A stretch of DNA of 33,162 bases, from assembly GCF_020889705.1 (NCBI RefSeq), contig NZ_JACMYP010000073.1:1-33162 (forward strand), in the 5' to 3' direction. A model generated the notes under the pieces. That model was not told where the DNA came from and did not search any database. It saw nothing but the letters and a program-made list of their open reading frames with translations. Origin of the DNA: Bradyrhizobium altum (GTDB lineage Bacteria; Pseudomonadota; Alphaproteobacteria; Rhizobiales; Xanthobacteraceae). The number at the start of each line of letters is the position of its first letter. Position 1 is the first letter of the stretch. A program made the position numbers and the translations under genes. Positions 9,510 through 16,735 of this stretch are shown here, one piece after another.

Positions 9510-9550
9510 GTATTACCAGCGATGCTAATGGGCGTAAGAGGCGCGGTCGC

Positions 9551-10351
9551 TTACCCCGCGATCTCCAGCCCTGCGGTCGCGTAGACCACGCCGCCATCGA
9601 CTGCGATGGTGTTGCCCACGACATAGTCGCCGGCGCGCGAGGCGAGATAGATCGCGGTGCCCGCCATATCTTCGTCGCTGCCCACGCGCCGCGACGGAAC
9701 GCGCTGTGCGACCTCGTCGGCGTGGTCGCGCGCGGCGCGGTTCATGTCCGACTTGAAGGCGCCGGGCGCGATCGCGGTGACATTGATGTTGTCCTTGATC
9801 AGACGCGTCGCCATCCGGCGCGTCAAATGGATCACCGCGGCCTTGCTGGCGGCATAGGAATAGGTCTCCATCGGGTTGACGAAGATGCCGTCGATCGAGG
9901 CGATGTTGATCACCTTGCCCGGTTTGTCATGGGTCGCCGCGGCGCGCAGCGGCTTGGCCAGCGCCTTGGTCAGGAAGAAGATCGACTTGACGTTGAGGTT
10001 CATCACCTTGTCCCAGCCGCTCTCCGGGAATTCGTCGAAGTCCGCGCCCCATGCCGCGCCGGCATTGTTGACCAGGATGTCGAGCTTCGGCTCGCGCTTG
10101 ATGATTTCACCGGCGAGCTTCTCGCAGCCCTCGACCGTCGAGATGTCGATCGGCAGCGCGATGCATTCGCCGTCATAGGCGGCGGTGAGCTCCTGGGCGG
10201 TGGCCTCGCAGGGACCTGCCTTGCGTGCGGTGATGTAGACCTTCGCGGCACCTTGCGCGAGGAAACCGGCCGCGATCATCTTGCCGATGCCGCGCGATCC
10301 CCCGGTCACCAGTGCGACGCGGCCCTTCAGTGAGAACAGATCCTTGAACAT
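9551..10351 (-). CDS. SDR-family NAD(P)-dependent oxidoreductase
   Basis: A 266-residue classical short-chain dehydrogenase/reductase. The cofactor motif TGGSRGIG is at residues 16-23, NNAG at 95-98, catalytic serine near S152 and the YxxxK pair at Y166/K170; the C-terminal IAVDGG is also typical. The basic residue in GGSRGIG suggests NADP(H). The ATG at 10351 is chosen because GGAGGAG stands 3-10 nt upstream; the reading frame remains open far upstream but only by chance. The pattern is close to FabG-like and gluconate-dehydrogenase-like SDRs; the substrate cannot be told. It lies downstream of the deacetylase on the same strand, separated by a repeat. Confidence 0.88.
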   Translation of the reverse strand: MFKDLFSLKGRVALVTGGSRGIGKMIAAGFLAQGAAKVYITARKAGPCEATAQELTAAYDGECIALPIDISTVEGCEKLAGEIIKREPKLDILVNNAGAAWGADFDEFPESGWDKVMNLNVKSIFFLTKALAKPLRAAATHDKPGKVINIASIDGIFVNPMETYSYAASKAAVIHLTRRMATRLIKDNINVTAIAPGAFKSDMNRAARDHADEVAQRVPSRRVGSDEDMAGTAIYLASRAGDYVVGNTIAVDGGVVYATAGLEIAG

Positions 10352-10424
10352 GCGCTCCTCCATTGCGTTGCCAGTGGTTCTGGGCGCGGCCGGGGATCGA
10401 GTCAAGAACAGGGAAGGGATCGGT

Positions 10425-10455
10425 AGCCCGGATGGAGCGAAGCGAAATCCGGGCT
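10425..10455. repeat. Palindromic repeat, family B, single unit
   Basis: AGCCCGGAT (10425-10433) and ATCCGGGCT (10447-10455) form a 9-bp perfect stem around GGAGCGAAGCGAA. The same unit forms both halves of the composite element at 23901-23988. It lies in the gap between the deacetylase and the SDR gene. Confidence 0.85.
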
Positions 10456-10467
10456 GCGAGGAGTGGG

Positions 10468-11526
10468 CTACGCAGCGTCGATGCGGCGAAAGCCGTTCCA
10501 CACCGCGGTGGCGGCGCCTGATGTCAGCACCGGCAAGAGCCGCGCGTCCTGGTAATTGCCGTTCAGCGAGACGCGCTGCAACGCGGTCAGATGGTCGGCG
10601 CTTTCGGGAAACAGCATGCCCGGCCGCGTCGTTACCGCAGTCCGAAAGCCGATCGATCTGGCGAGGGCGAATTCGCGCTGCCCGGCGGCGATCCGGTCGC
10701 CATAGGGATAGGCGAGGTGCAGCGCCGGACGCTGCAGCGTATCCTCGATCCGCGCCCGGCCGGTGGCGAGCTCGAACGATGCGACGGTCTCGCTCTGCTT
10801 GGCGAGATTGCAATGGGTGATGGTGTGGGCGCCGATGGTGACCAGCGGATCGTCGGCAAAGCCGCGCAACTCGTCCCAGGACATGCAGAGCTCGCGCGCG
10901 ATGCCGGCCTCGTCGACGCCGTGGCGGGCGCACAGCGCGGATATCTCGGCCTGCATCTCCTTCTCGCCGGGCAGCGAACGCAGCCAGTCGTGCATGCGGC
11001 CGAACGCTGTGCGCTTGGCTTGCGGTGTCGCGGTGTCGATCCGCGTCATGACGCCGGCGATCGGCACTTCGATCGCCGATGCTGCCGCGATGATCCGCTC
11101 CAGCGCGATCCACCACAATTTGCCGCAGCCCTCGGCGAAATCGCTCGCGACAAAGACCGTGAACGGCGCGCCGAACTCGCGCATCACAGGCAGCGCGAAA
11201 TCGCGGTTGTCGCGGTAGCCGTCATCGCAGGTGAAGCAGGCGAAGCGCCGCGCGAAATTCCGTTCGGTGAGGCGGCGATGCGCCTCGTCCATGCTGACGA
11301 CATCGACGTCGAGCGCGCGCAGATGCGTCAGCATCGCGCGCAGGAAGTCCGGCGTGACCTCGAGATGATGGTTGGGCTGGAACGCGTCGGCGCGCCGCGG
11401 GCGGACGTGGTGCAGCATGAAGATGGCGCCGACGCCGGCAAAGATCGGCCGCAACAGGATATGCGCACCCGAGAAATACAACGCCTCCATCCCGGCACGG
11501 ATCACGGTGTTGCGGAGTTGTTTCAT
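10468..11526 (-). CDS. Polysaccharide deacetylase family protein
   Basis: A protein of about 352 residues with the NodB-type (carbohydrate esterase 4) fold. The metal-binding Asp pair is in FTCDDGYRDN, the HxxxH metal motif in GAHTITHCNL, and a later motif in LAYPYGDR. These enzymes remove N- or O-acetyl groups from cell-surface polysaccharides using a divalent metal. An N-terminal hydrophobic stretch (VGAIFMLHHV) belongs to the first strand of the barrel and does not look like a signal peptide. The start is uncertain: ATG 11526 begins MKQLRNTVIRAG; ATG 11553 adds nine residues; neither has a clear ribosome binding site. The gene ends in direct abutment with a family B repeat. Confidence 0.85.
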   Translation of the reverse strand: MKQLRNTVIRAGMEALYFSGAHILLRPIFAGVGAIFMLHHVRPRRADAFQPNHHLEVTPDFLRAMLTHLRALDVDVVSMDEAHRRLTERNFARRFACFTCDDGYRDNRDFALPVMREFGAPFTVFVASDFAEGCGKLWWIALERIIAAASAIEVPIAGVMTRIDTATPQAKRTAFGRMHDWLRSLPGEKEMQAEISALCARHGVDEAGIARELCMSWDELRGFADDPLVTIGAHTITHCNLAKQSETVASFELATGRARIEDTLQRPALHLAYPYGDRIAAGQREFALARSIGFRTAVTTRPGMLFPESADHLTALQRVSLNGNYQDARLLPVLTSGAATAVWNGFRRIDAA

Positions 11527-11553
11527 GAGTGGCACGGGCTGGCCGATTTGCAT

Positions 11554-11695
11554 TCCGTCGCAAACTTAGCGAAAGACCACTGAAGAAACTGTTATCCCGA
11601 TCCAATATGGCGCCCCCGCCATGGCCTTTGATTTGGGGTTTGACAGTCAGCCAAGGGTTTGTTTTCTCTCTGGTTCCAGACCCGCAGGACGCTGA
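11554..11695. promoter_or_regulatory. Divergent intergenic region deacetylase/OmpA-BON
   Basis: The 142-bp gap between the divergent deacetylase and OmpA-family genes must hold both promoters. TTTGACAG near 11638-11645 is a -35-like element for the plus-strand gene, but no good -10 stands at 16-18 nt. A small dyad ATGGCG...CGCCAT lies near 11608-11623. I see no clear operator. Confidence 0.3.
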
Positions 11696-13090
11696 ATGCA
11701 CGGACTTTTCAAGTGGAGCAGCAAGTGGTGGCCCGGGGTGATTCCACTGGTCGTCCTGTGGGGTATCGCGGCCTGGACCTCAACGGGAACGGTCGAAGCC
11801 GACCTTGCTGCGCGCTCTAATGCCGCACTCAAGGACACCGTGCTCGACAAGCGCCGCATCAGCGTTGACGGCCGCGACGTGACCTTTGCGGCCAATGCCT
11901 TCTCCGAGGACGGCCGTCTCAGCGCAGTGGCGTCGGTCGAGGCCGCGCCGGGCGTGCGGCTGGTCAACGACGAGACCCGCCTCGTTCCCGAAGCCAAGCC
12001 CTTTGTGTGGTCCGCCGAACGCGACGTCGTGCGCGTCACGCTTGGCGGCAATGCGCCGCTGCCGTCGAGCAAGAGCAAGCTGACCGAGGCCGCGAAGGCC
12101 AGTCTCGGCGGTGTCGAGGTGGTGGATCAGATGGCGCTCGCCCGTGGCGCGCCGTCGCGGTTCGATCCGGCGGCGCTGTTGCTGCTCGACCAGATCGGCA
12201 AGCTGAAGGAAGGCAAGATCACGCTGACCGACAACAAGGTTGCCCTTGCCGGCATGGCGCGCGAGCTCGGCGGACGCGAAGCGGTCGCGGCGGCGCTGAA
12301 GAATCTGCCGGAGGGCTATTCGATCGCCGCCAACGACATCAAGGCGCCGCCTTACGTGTTCCAGGCCTACAAGGATCCGGTCGCGGTGACGCTGACGCTG
12401 ACCGGCTACGTGCCCGACAACAACGTGCATGCCGCGCTGGTCGCCGCCGCCGGCCGCAAGTTCTTCAGCGAGAAGGTGGTCGACAATCTCAAGGCCAGCA
12501 TCGGCGCTCCCTCAGGGTTCGCGGCGGCGGTGGTGCCCGCGCTCGGCGCGCTGTCGCGGCTGTCGACCGGGACGCTCGTGGTGTCGGACCGTGAGGTGAA
12601 GCTGTCGGGCGATGCGCTCTATGATGCCGCGGCCGGCCAGATCCGCGACGGGCTCGGCAAGGATTTTCCGCAGGGCTGGCAGTACAAGGCCGAGGTCACG
12701 GTCAAGCCGTCGGCGGCGCCGGTCGATCCGACGGTGTGTCAGCAGCTGTTCTCCGAGATCCTCTCCAAGGGCAAGATCCGCTTCGAGTCCGGCAAGGCCG
12801 ACATCGTCCCCGACTCCGCCGGCCTGCTCGACCGCCTGATCGAGACCGCGATGCGCTGTCCCAATGCGACGATCGAAGTCGCCGGCCATACCGACAGCGA
12901 CGGTGAGGAGGCGGCCAACCAGGCCTTGTCGGAGCGCCGCGCGCAGGCCGTGGTCGATTACCTCGTGCGCGCCGGACTGCCTGCCAATCGCTTCACGCCG
13001 ATCGGCTATGGCAGCACGCAGCCGCTTGTCGGCAACGAGAGTGAAGACGGCAAGGCGCAGAACCGCCGCATCGAATTCGTGGTGAAGTAG
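11696..13090 (+). CDS. OmpA-family envelope protein with BON-like domains
   Basis: A 464-residue protein with one N-terminal membrane anchor (about residues 12-29, VIPLVVLWGIAAWTST) and a long periplasmic part. The middle, about residues 35-330, consists of repeated alpha/beta modules with the look of BON domains (VDGRDVTFAANAFSEDGR, LTLTGYVPDNNVHAALVAAA). The C-terminal about 120 residues are an OmpA peptidoglycan-binding domain (IRFESGKADIVPDSAGLLDR, VAGHTDSDGEEAANQ, LSERRAQAVVDYL, NRRIEFVVK). It probably links the inner membrane to peptidoglycan; the architecture recalls mycobacterial ArfA. The ATG at 11696 is preceded by AGGA. The small membrane protein gene starts 2 nt after its stop, so they form an operon. 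Confidence 0.85.
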   Translation: MHGLFKWSSKWWPGVIPLVVLWGIAAWTSTGTVEADLAARSNAALKDTVLDKRRISVDGRDVTFAANAFSEDGRLSAVASVEAAPGVRLVNDETRLVPEAKPFVWSAERDVVRVTLGGNAPLPSSKSKLTEAAKASLGGVEVVDQMALARGAPSRFDPAALLLLDQIGKLKEGKITLTDNKVALAGMARELGGREAVAAALKNLPEGYSIAANDIKAPPYVFQAYKDPVAVTLTLTGYVPDNNVHAALVAAAGRKFFSEKVVDNLKASIGAPSGFAAAVVPALGALSRLSTGTLVVSDREVKLSGDALYDAAAGQIRDGLGKDFPQGWQYKAEVTVKPSAAPVDPTVCQQLFSEILSKGKIRFESGKADIVPDSAGLLDRLIETAMRCPNATIEVAGHTDSDGEEAANQALSERRAQAVVDYLVRAGLPANRFTPIGYGSTQPLVGNESEDGKAQNRRIEFVVK

Positions 13091-13092
13091 CG

Positions 13093-13389
13093 ATGACCGT
13101 GCTTGCGACATTCTTCTGGGGTTGGCTGCTCGGCGCCGCACTGCTCGGCTTCGGCATGGGCTGGATCGCGGTGGTGCATCGGGCGCGGGGCGTCTCGAAG
13201 GTGTGGATGCGCTGGCTCGCGCTGCTCGCAGCGGCGCTTGTCGCGGCATCGTTTGCGCGGATCGTGCCCGGCCGTTTCGGCTACTGGCTCGACCTCTTCC
13301 TGGTCATGTTCGCGCTCTATCTCGTCGGCTGTGCGATCGGCTCCTGGCTGCGCGACTGGGTGGTTTCGCGCAGCAAGCCCGCGAACTGA
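13093..13389 (+). CDS. Small integral membrane protein
   Basis: A 98-residue protein with about three transmembrane segments (roughly residues 4-27, 39-57 and 63-84) and a basic C-terminal tail (WVVSRSKPAN). I do not recognise the family. Its start lies 2 nt after the OmpA/BON gene, implying translational coupling, so it likely works with or assists that envelope protein. Codon use fits the neighbours. Confidence 0.7.
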   Translation: MTVLATFFWGWLLGAALLGFGMGWIAVVHRARGVSKVWMRWLALLAAALVAASFARIVPGRFGYWLDLFLVMFALYLVGCAIGSWLRDWVVSRSKPAN

Positions 13390-13420
13390 CCCCCAAACCC
13401 TTGATCCAGCAGGACTGAGC

Positions 13421-13441
13421 GGCGCCGCCGAGCGCGGCGCC
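13421..13441 (+). terminator. Possible terminator-like hairpin after the OmpA operon
   Basis: GGCGCCG (13421-13427) pairs with CGGCGCC (13435-13441) around a 7-nt loop, 32 nt after the stop of the small membrane protein. Only a weak T-rich stretch (ATTCATTTT) follows, about 8 nt later, so termination is uncertain. Confidence 0.4.
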
Positions 13442-13461
13442 AGCCGCATTCATTTTGCCGC

Positions 13462-13489
13462 TTGACATCAATACGTACGTACGTATTAA
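13462..13489 (+). promoter_or_regulatory. Sigma-70-type promoter with a palindromic operator in its spacer
   Basis: TTGACA (13462-13467) and TATTAA (13484-13489) are separated by 16 nt. The perfect 18-bp palindrome AATACGTACGTACGTATT (13470-13487) fills the spacer and overlaps the -10. A bound TetR dimer would exclude RNA polymerase, so this is most likely the autoregulatory operator of the adjacent TetR gene. The transcription start predicted from the -10 (about 13495-13497) lies just before the ATG at 13499. Confidence 0.75.
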
Positions 13490-13498
13490 ATGACACCC

Positions 13499-14089
13499 AT
13501 GCCAAAACCCTCTCTCCGCGATGCCATCCTCGACGCCGGCCTGAAGGAAATGTTCCGGACCGGCTATCACGGCACCAGCGTGCGCGACGTCACCGCCGCC
13601 GCTGGCGCGCCGCAGGGTTCGTTCACCAACCATTTCCGCTCGAAGGAGCTGTTCGCGTCGGAAGTGCTCGACCGCTACTTCCTCTATGTGCGCGGCCTCG
13701 TCGCGGAAGCCCTCGGCGACATGACCCTGCCGCCGCGCGACAGGCTCCGGCGCTATCTCGATCTCATCACCGGCAAGCTTGCGCATGACGGCTTCACCCG
13801 CGGCTGCCTGATCGGCGATTTCAGCCTCGAGGCGTCGGGCTCGAGCGAGATGCTGCGCGAGCAGCTCGACGAGATCTTCCGGGAATGGCGCGCGCCGTTT
13901 GCGGCCTGCATCGCCGAAGCCCAGGCCAGGCGCGAGATCGCGTCCGACTTTGATTCCGATGCGCTTGCTGATTTCCTGCTCGCATCCTGGCAGGGCGCGA
14001 TGTTGCGCATGAAGGTCGAGCGCAGCGCGGCCGCGCTCGAGCGTTTCAAGACGATCGCCTTCCAAACCGTGTTCAAGGAGTTGCCATGA
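13499..14089 (+). CDS. TetR-family regulator of the dehalogenase operon
   Basis: A 196-residue TetR/AcrR regulator. The N-terminal HTH covers about residues 6-50 (LRDAILDAGLKEMFRTGYHG, TSVRDVTAAAGAPQGSFTNH, FRSKELFASEVLDRYF). The ligand-binding half contains GFTRGCLIGDFSLE, a feature of the NemR/AcuR-like group of TetR proteins that sense electrophilic small molecules; a Cys is present there, but sensing is inference. The ATG at 13499 is preferred because the promoter -10 ends at 13489, leaving the in-frame ATG at 13490 upstream of the expected transcript start. No Shine-Dalgarno site precedes it, suggesting a leaderless message. The gene overlaps the dehalogenase by 4 nt (ATGA) and probably represses the whole operon. 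Confidence 0.9.
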   Translation: MPKPSLRDAILDAGLKEMFRTGYHGTSVRDVTAAAGAPQGSFTNHFRSKELFASEVLDRYFLYVRGLVAEALGDMTLPPRDRLRRYLDLITGKLAHDGFTRGCLIGDFSLEASGSSEMLREQLDEIFREWRAPFAACIAEAQARREIASDFDSDALADFLLASWQGAMLRMKVERSAAALERFKTIAFQTVFKELP

Positions 14090-14994
14090 CCATGTCTGCC
14101 GATATCAGTCTGCATCATCGCCCGGTGCTCGGGACCACGATGGCCTATCGCGAAACCGGACGCAGCGACGCGCCGCACGTGCTGTTCCTGCACGGCAATC
14201 CGACGTCATCCTATATCTGGCGCAACATCATGCCGCTGGTGGCGCCGGTCGGGCACTGCATCGCGCCCGACCTGATCGGCTACGGCCAGTCCGGCAAACC
14301 CGACATCGCCTACCGCTTCTTCGACCATGCGGACTATCTCGATGCGCTGATCGACGAGCTCGGCATCAGCTCGGCGTATCTCGTCGCGCAGGATTGGGGC
14401 ACGGCGCTCGCGTTCCATCTCGCGGCGCGCCGTCCGCAGCTCGTGCGTGGGCTGGCCTTTATGGAGTTCATCCGCCCGATGCGGGATTGGTCCGACTTCC
14501 ACCAGCACGAGGCCGCCCGGGAGACGTTCCGGAAATTCCGCACGCCGGGAGTGGGCGAAGCGATGGTCCTCGACAACAATGCGTTCGTCGAACGTGTGCT
14601 GCCCGGCTCGATCCTGCGCACGCTCGGCGAGGAGGAGATGGAAGCTTACCGTGCGCCGTTTGCGACGCGCGAGAGCCGCAAGCCGACCTTGATGCTGCCG
14701 CGCGAGCTGCCGATCGCAGGCGAACCTGCCGATGTCGATCAGGCGCTCACCACAGCGCACGCGGCGCTCGCGGCATCGACCTATCCGAAGCTGCTGTTCG
14801 CGGGGTCTCCCGGAGCCTTGGTGTCGCCGGCCTTCGCCGCGGATTTCGCGGCGAGGCTGCAGCATTGCGCGGTCATTCAGCTCGGCGCGGGCGCGCATTA
14901 TCTGCAGGAGGATCATCCGGAGGCGATCGGTCGCTCGGTTGCAGGGTGGATCGCCGGCATCGAAGCCGTGAACGCGCAACATCTCGCGGCATGA
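14086..14994 (+). CDS. Haloalkane dehalogenase, DbjA-like
   Basis: A 302-residue alpha/beta-fold dehalogenase that cleaves carbon-halogen bonds of haloalkanes hydrolytically, giving an alcohol and halide. The full catalytic set is visible: nucleophile D103 and halide-binding W104 in AQDWGTALA, second halide-binding N38 in HGNPTSSYIW, acid E127 in FMEFIRP, and base H271 in GAGAHYLQEDHP. The sequence is very close to what I remember of DbjA from Bradyrhizobium japonicum (catalytic D103, E127, H280). The histidine is nine positions earlier here because the segment after DFH is shorter (DFHQHEAARETFRKF), so the extra DbjA segment containing EEQDHAE is missing. It overlaps the TetR gene by 4 nt; ATG 14092 is an alternative start. 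Natural substrate unknown. Confidence 0.93.
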   Translation: MTMSADISLHHRPVLGTTMAYRETGRSDAPHVLFLHGNPTSSYIWRNIMPLVAPVGHCIAPDLIGYGQSGKPDIAYRFFDHADYLDALIDELGISSAYLVAQDWGTALAFHLAARRPQLVRGLAFMEFIRPMRDWSDFHQHEAARETFRKFRTPGVGEAMVLDNNAFVERVLPGSILRTLGEEEMEAYRAPFATRESRKPTLMLPRELPIAGEPADVDQALTTAHAALAASTYPKLLFAGSPGALVSPAFAADFAARLQHCAVIQLGAGAHYLQEDHPEAIGRSVAGWIAGIEAVNAQHLAA

Positions 14995-15013
14995 GTGGAT
15001 GGGAGAGCGCGCC

Positions 15014-15241
15014 ATGACCGACCTCTCGATCACCTATTGCCGTCCCTGCGGCTACGAGAAGCGCGCCAGGGAGGCCGCCGCGCTGCTGCGCGAACGGCTC
15101 GGGCTCGATCCGGAGCTGCTGCCCGGCAAGGGCGGCGTCTTCGAGATCAAGCTTGACGGCAAAGTGATCGCCAAGCGCGTGAAGGGGCATTTCTCCGATG
15201 CTGCCGAAATCGTCACCGCAGTGGCTGCGGCACGGGCATAA
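15014..15241 (+). CDS. SelT/SelW/SelH (Rdx) family thioredoxin-like protein
   Basis: A 75-residue Rdx-family protein. The redox motif C9-R-P-C12 follows the first strand (LSITYCRPCGYEKRA), then a helix and the strand GVFEIKLDGKVIAKR typical of the SelW fold. Both motif positions are cysteine, so no selenocysteine is implied. Related proteins are thought to act in thiol redox exchange, but their partners are generally unknown. The ATG at 15014 has GGGAGAG about 8 nt upstream and follows the dehalogenase stop by 19 nt, so it is the third cistron of the TetR-dehalogenase operon. Its presence there hints at a thiol-dependent partner function, which is inference. Confidence 0.85.
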   Translation: MTDLSITYCRPCGYEKRAREAAALLRERLGLDPELLPGKGGVFEIKLDGKVIAKRVKGHFSDAAEIVTAVAAARA

Positions 15242-15595
15242 AAATTGACGCAGGCTTGCCTCATCGCCGTCGCATCACCATTGCGGCGGCGATTTTCACT
15301 GCGCGGGCGCCGCGGCGTCGCTCCTGCTTCCCGTAGTTTCCCGGATGGCCTTGCGCACCGTTCGACGGGCTACCTGCCGCACGTCGATGTCAAGTCTTGT
15401 CGAAGATGGCGAGAAACGCGCATATTTGTGCACCCGCTGTCATGAATCATCCCTAATATCTTGAAGATGCGCGTTTTATTGTCGTTTGACGAATTCCACT
15501 CCGGCTTAAAACGCGCTACAGGGGTCGGGGCACAGCGAAGCGCCGGCGGGGTTCGCCCGGGAGCCGCCGTCGCGGGATCGCAATTCGAGGTCTAG
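15242..15595. other. Non-coding gap with a widely spaced inverted repeat (15414-15476)
   Basis: No credible gene is seen in these 354 bp. AAACGCGCAT (15414-15423) and ATGCGCGTTT (15467-15476) are perfect 10-bp inverted arms 43 nt apart, and TTATTGTC follows the right arm. The 43-nt interval is AT-rich compared with its surroundings and includes a lone CTGTCAT (15437-15443). The region lies between the dehalogenase operon and the UPF0104 gene, whose promoter should be here. Confidence 0.45.
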
Positions 15596-16651
15596 ATGCT
15601 GGAAGCAATACGCAGGGCGATGGCGTTTCTGCGCCAGAAGCAAATCCTGCATCGGCTGGGTGTTGTCATCAGCATCGCCGTCATCGGCATCGCCTGCTAC
15701 GTCCTGTATCATATGCTGCGCGGCATCGACACCAACGAGGTGCTCGAGGCCATCAAGAGCACCGAGCCGCGACAAATCGCGCTGGCGGGACTGTTCGTCG
15801 CAGCCGGCTACTTCACGCTGACCTTCTACGATCTGTTCGCGGTGCGCGCGATCGGCCACGCCCACGTGCCCTATCGCGTCAATGCGCTCGCGGCATTCAC
15901 CTCCTATTCGATCGGGCACAATGTCGGCGCCAGCGTCTTCACCGGCGGCGCGGTGCGCTACCGGATCTATTCGGCCTGGGGATTGAACGCGATCGACGTC
16001 GCCAAGATCTGCTTTCTCGCCGGCCTGACCTTCTGGCTCGGCAATGCCGCGGTGCTCGGGCTCGGCATCGCCTATCATCCGGAAGCCGCAGCCAACATCG
16101 ACCAGCTGCCGCCCTGGCTCAACCGGACGCTGGCGTTCGGCATCATCATCGCGCTGGTCGCCTATGTGCTCTGGGTCTGGACCCAGCCGCGGGTGGTCGG
16201 CCGCGGTCCCTGGACGGTGACCCTGCCGGGCGGGCCGCTGACGCTGCTGCAGATCGCGATCGGCATCGTCGACCTCGGCTTCTGTGCGCTGGCGATGTAC
16301 GTGCTGGTGCCTGACGAGCCCAATCTCGGCTTCGTCGTGGTCGCGGTCATCTTCGTGTCGGCGACCCTGCTCGGCTTCGCCAGCCACTCCCCCGGCGGGC
16401 TCGGGGTGTTCGACGCCGCCATGCTGGTCGGCCTCTGGCAGATGGACCGCGAGGACCTGCTCGGCGGTATGCTGTTGTTCCGGCTGCTCTACTATATTGC
16501 GCCGTTCGTCATATCTGTAATCTTGCTGACGTTTCGGGAGGTTATCGTCGGCGCCCGACTCAAGCGGCTGCCGCAGACTGATTCGGGTCCCCGCGCTGAG
16601 CCGCATCATGAGGCGGTTCTGGTCCGCAAGCGCGGTGATTCCGGGGTCTGA
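15596..16651 (+). CDS. UPF0104/YbhN-type lysylphosphatidylglycerol-synthase TM-region protein
   Basis: A 351-residue polytopic inner-membrane protein with about 7-8 transmembrane helices. It matches the membrane (flippase-like) half of MprF/LPG synthase (PF03706), with FTSYSIGHNVGASVFTGGAV, RYRIYSAWGLNAIDVAKICF and FASHSPGGLGVFDAAMLVGL. It lacks the C-terminal aminoacyl-transferase domain of full MprF. Stand-alone proteins of this kind are implicated in lipid transport, but the substrate here is unknown. ATG 15596 has GAGG 6 nt upstream. phoR starts 84 nt downstream on the same strand, so this gene may be read into the phosphate-response locus; a link to phosphate-dependent lipid remodelling would be speculative. 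Confidence 0.82.
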   Translation: MLEAIRRAMAFLRQKQILHRLGVVISIAVIGIACYVLYHMLRGIDTNEVLEAIKSTEPRQIALAGLFVAAGYFTLTFYDLFAVRAIGHAHVPYRVNALAAFTSYSIGHNVGASVFTGGAVRYRIYSAWGLNAIDVAKICFLAGLTFWLGNAAVLGLGIAYHPEAAANIDQLPPWLNRTLAFGIIIALVAYVLWVWTQPRVVGRGPWTVTLPGGPLTLLQIAIGIVDLGFCALAMYVLVPDEPNLGFVVVAVIFVSATLLGFASHSPGGLGVFDAAMLVGLWQMDREDLLGGMLLFRLLYYIAPFVISVILLTFREVIVGARLKRLPQTDSGPRAEPHHEAVLVRKRGDSGV

Positions 16652-16735
16652 TGACGCGGCCCGATGCCTCCCGAGGGAAGGTCGATCTGACCGCGCCTGG
16701 GCGAGACAAGAACCGACGGGAAGAAAGCCGCCGCG

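Noticed and set aside
10352..11116. Long upstream extension of the SDR reading frame
   Set aside because: It overlaps the deacetylase in another frame, while GGAGGAG before ATG 10351 and the normal family N-terminus fix the start there.
15014..15241. Selenoprotein reading of the Rdx gene
   Set aside because: The motif is C-R-P-C encoded by TGC codons; no in-frame TGA is present.
15437..15443. CTGTCAT half-site upstream of the UPF0104 gene, possible Pho box
   Set aside because: The second heptamer position reads ATCATCC-like sequence with little match; a single half-site is not enough.
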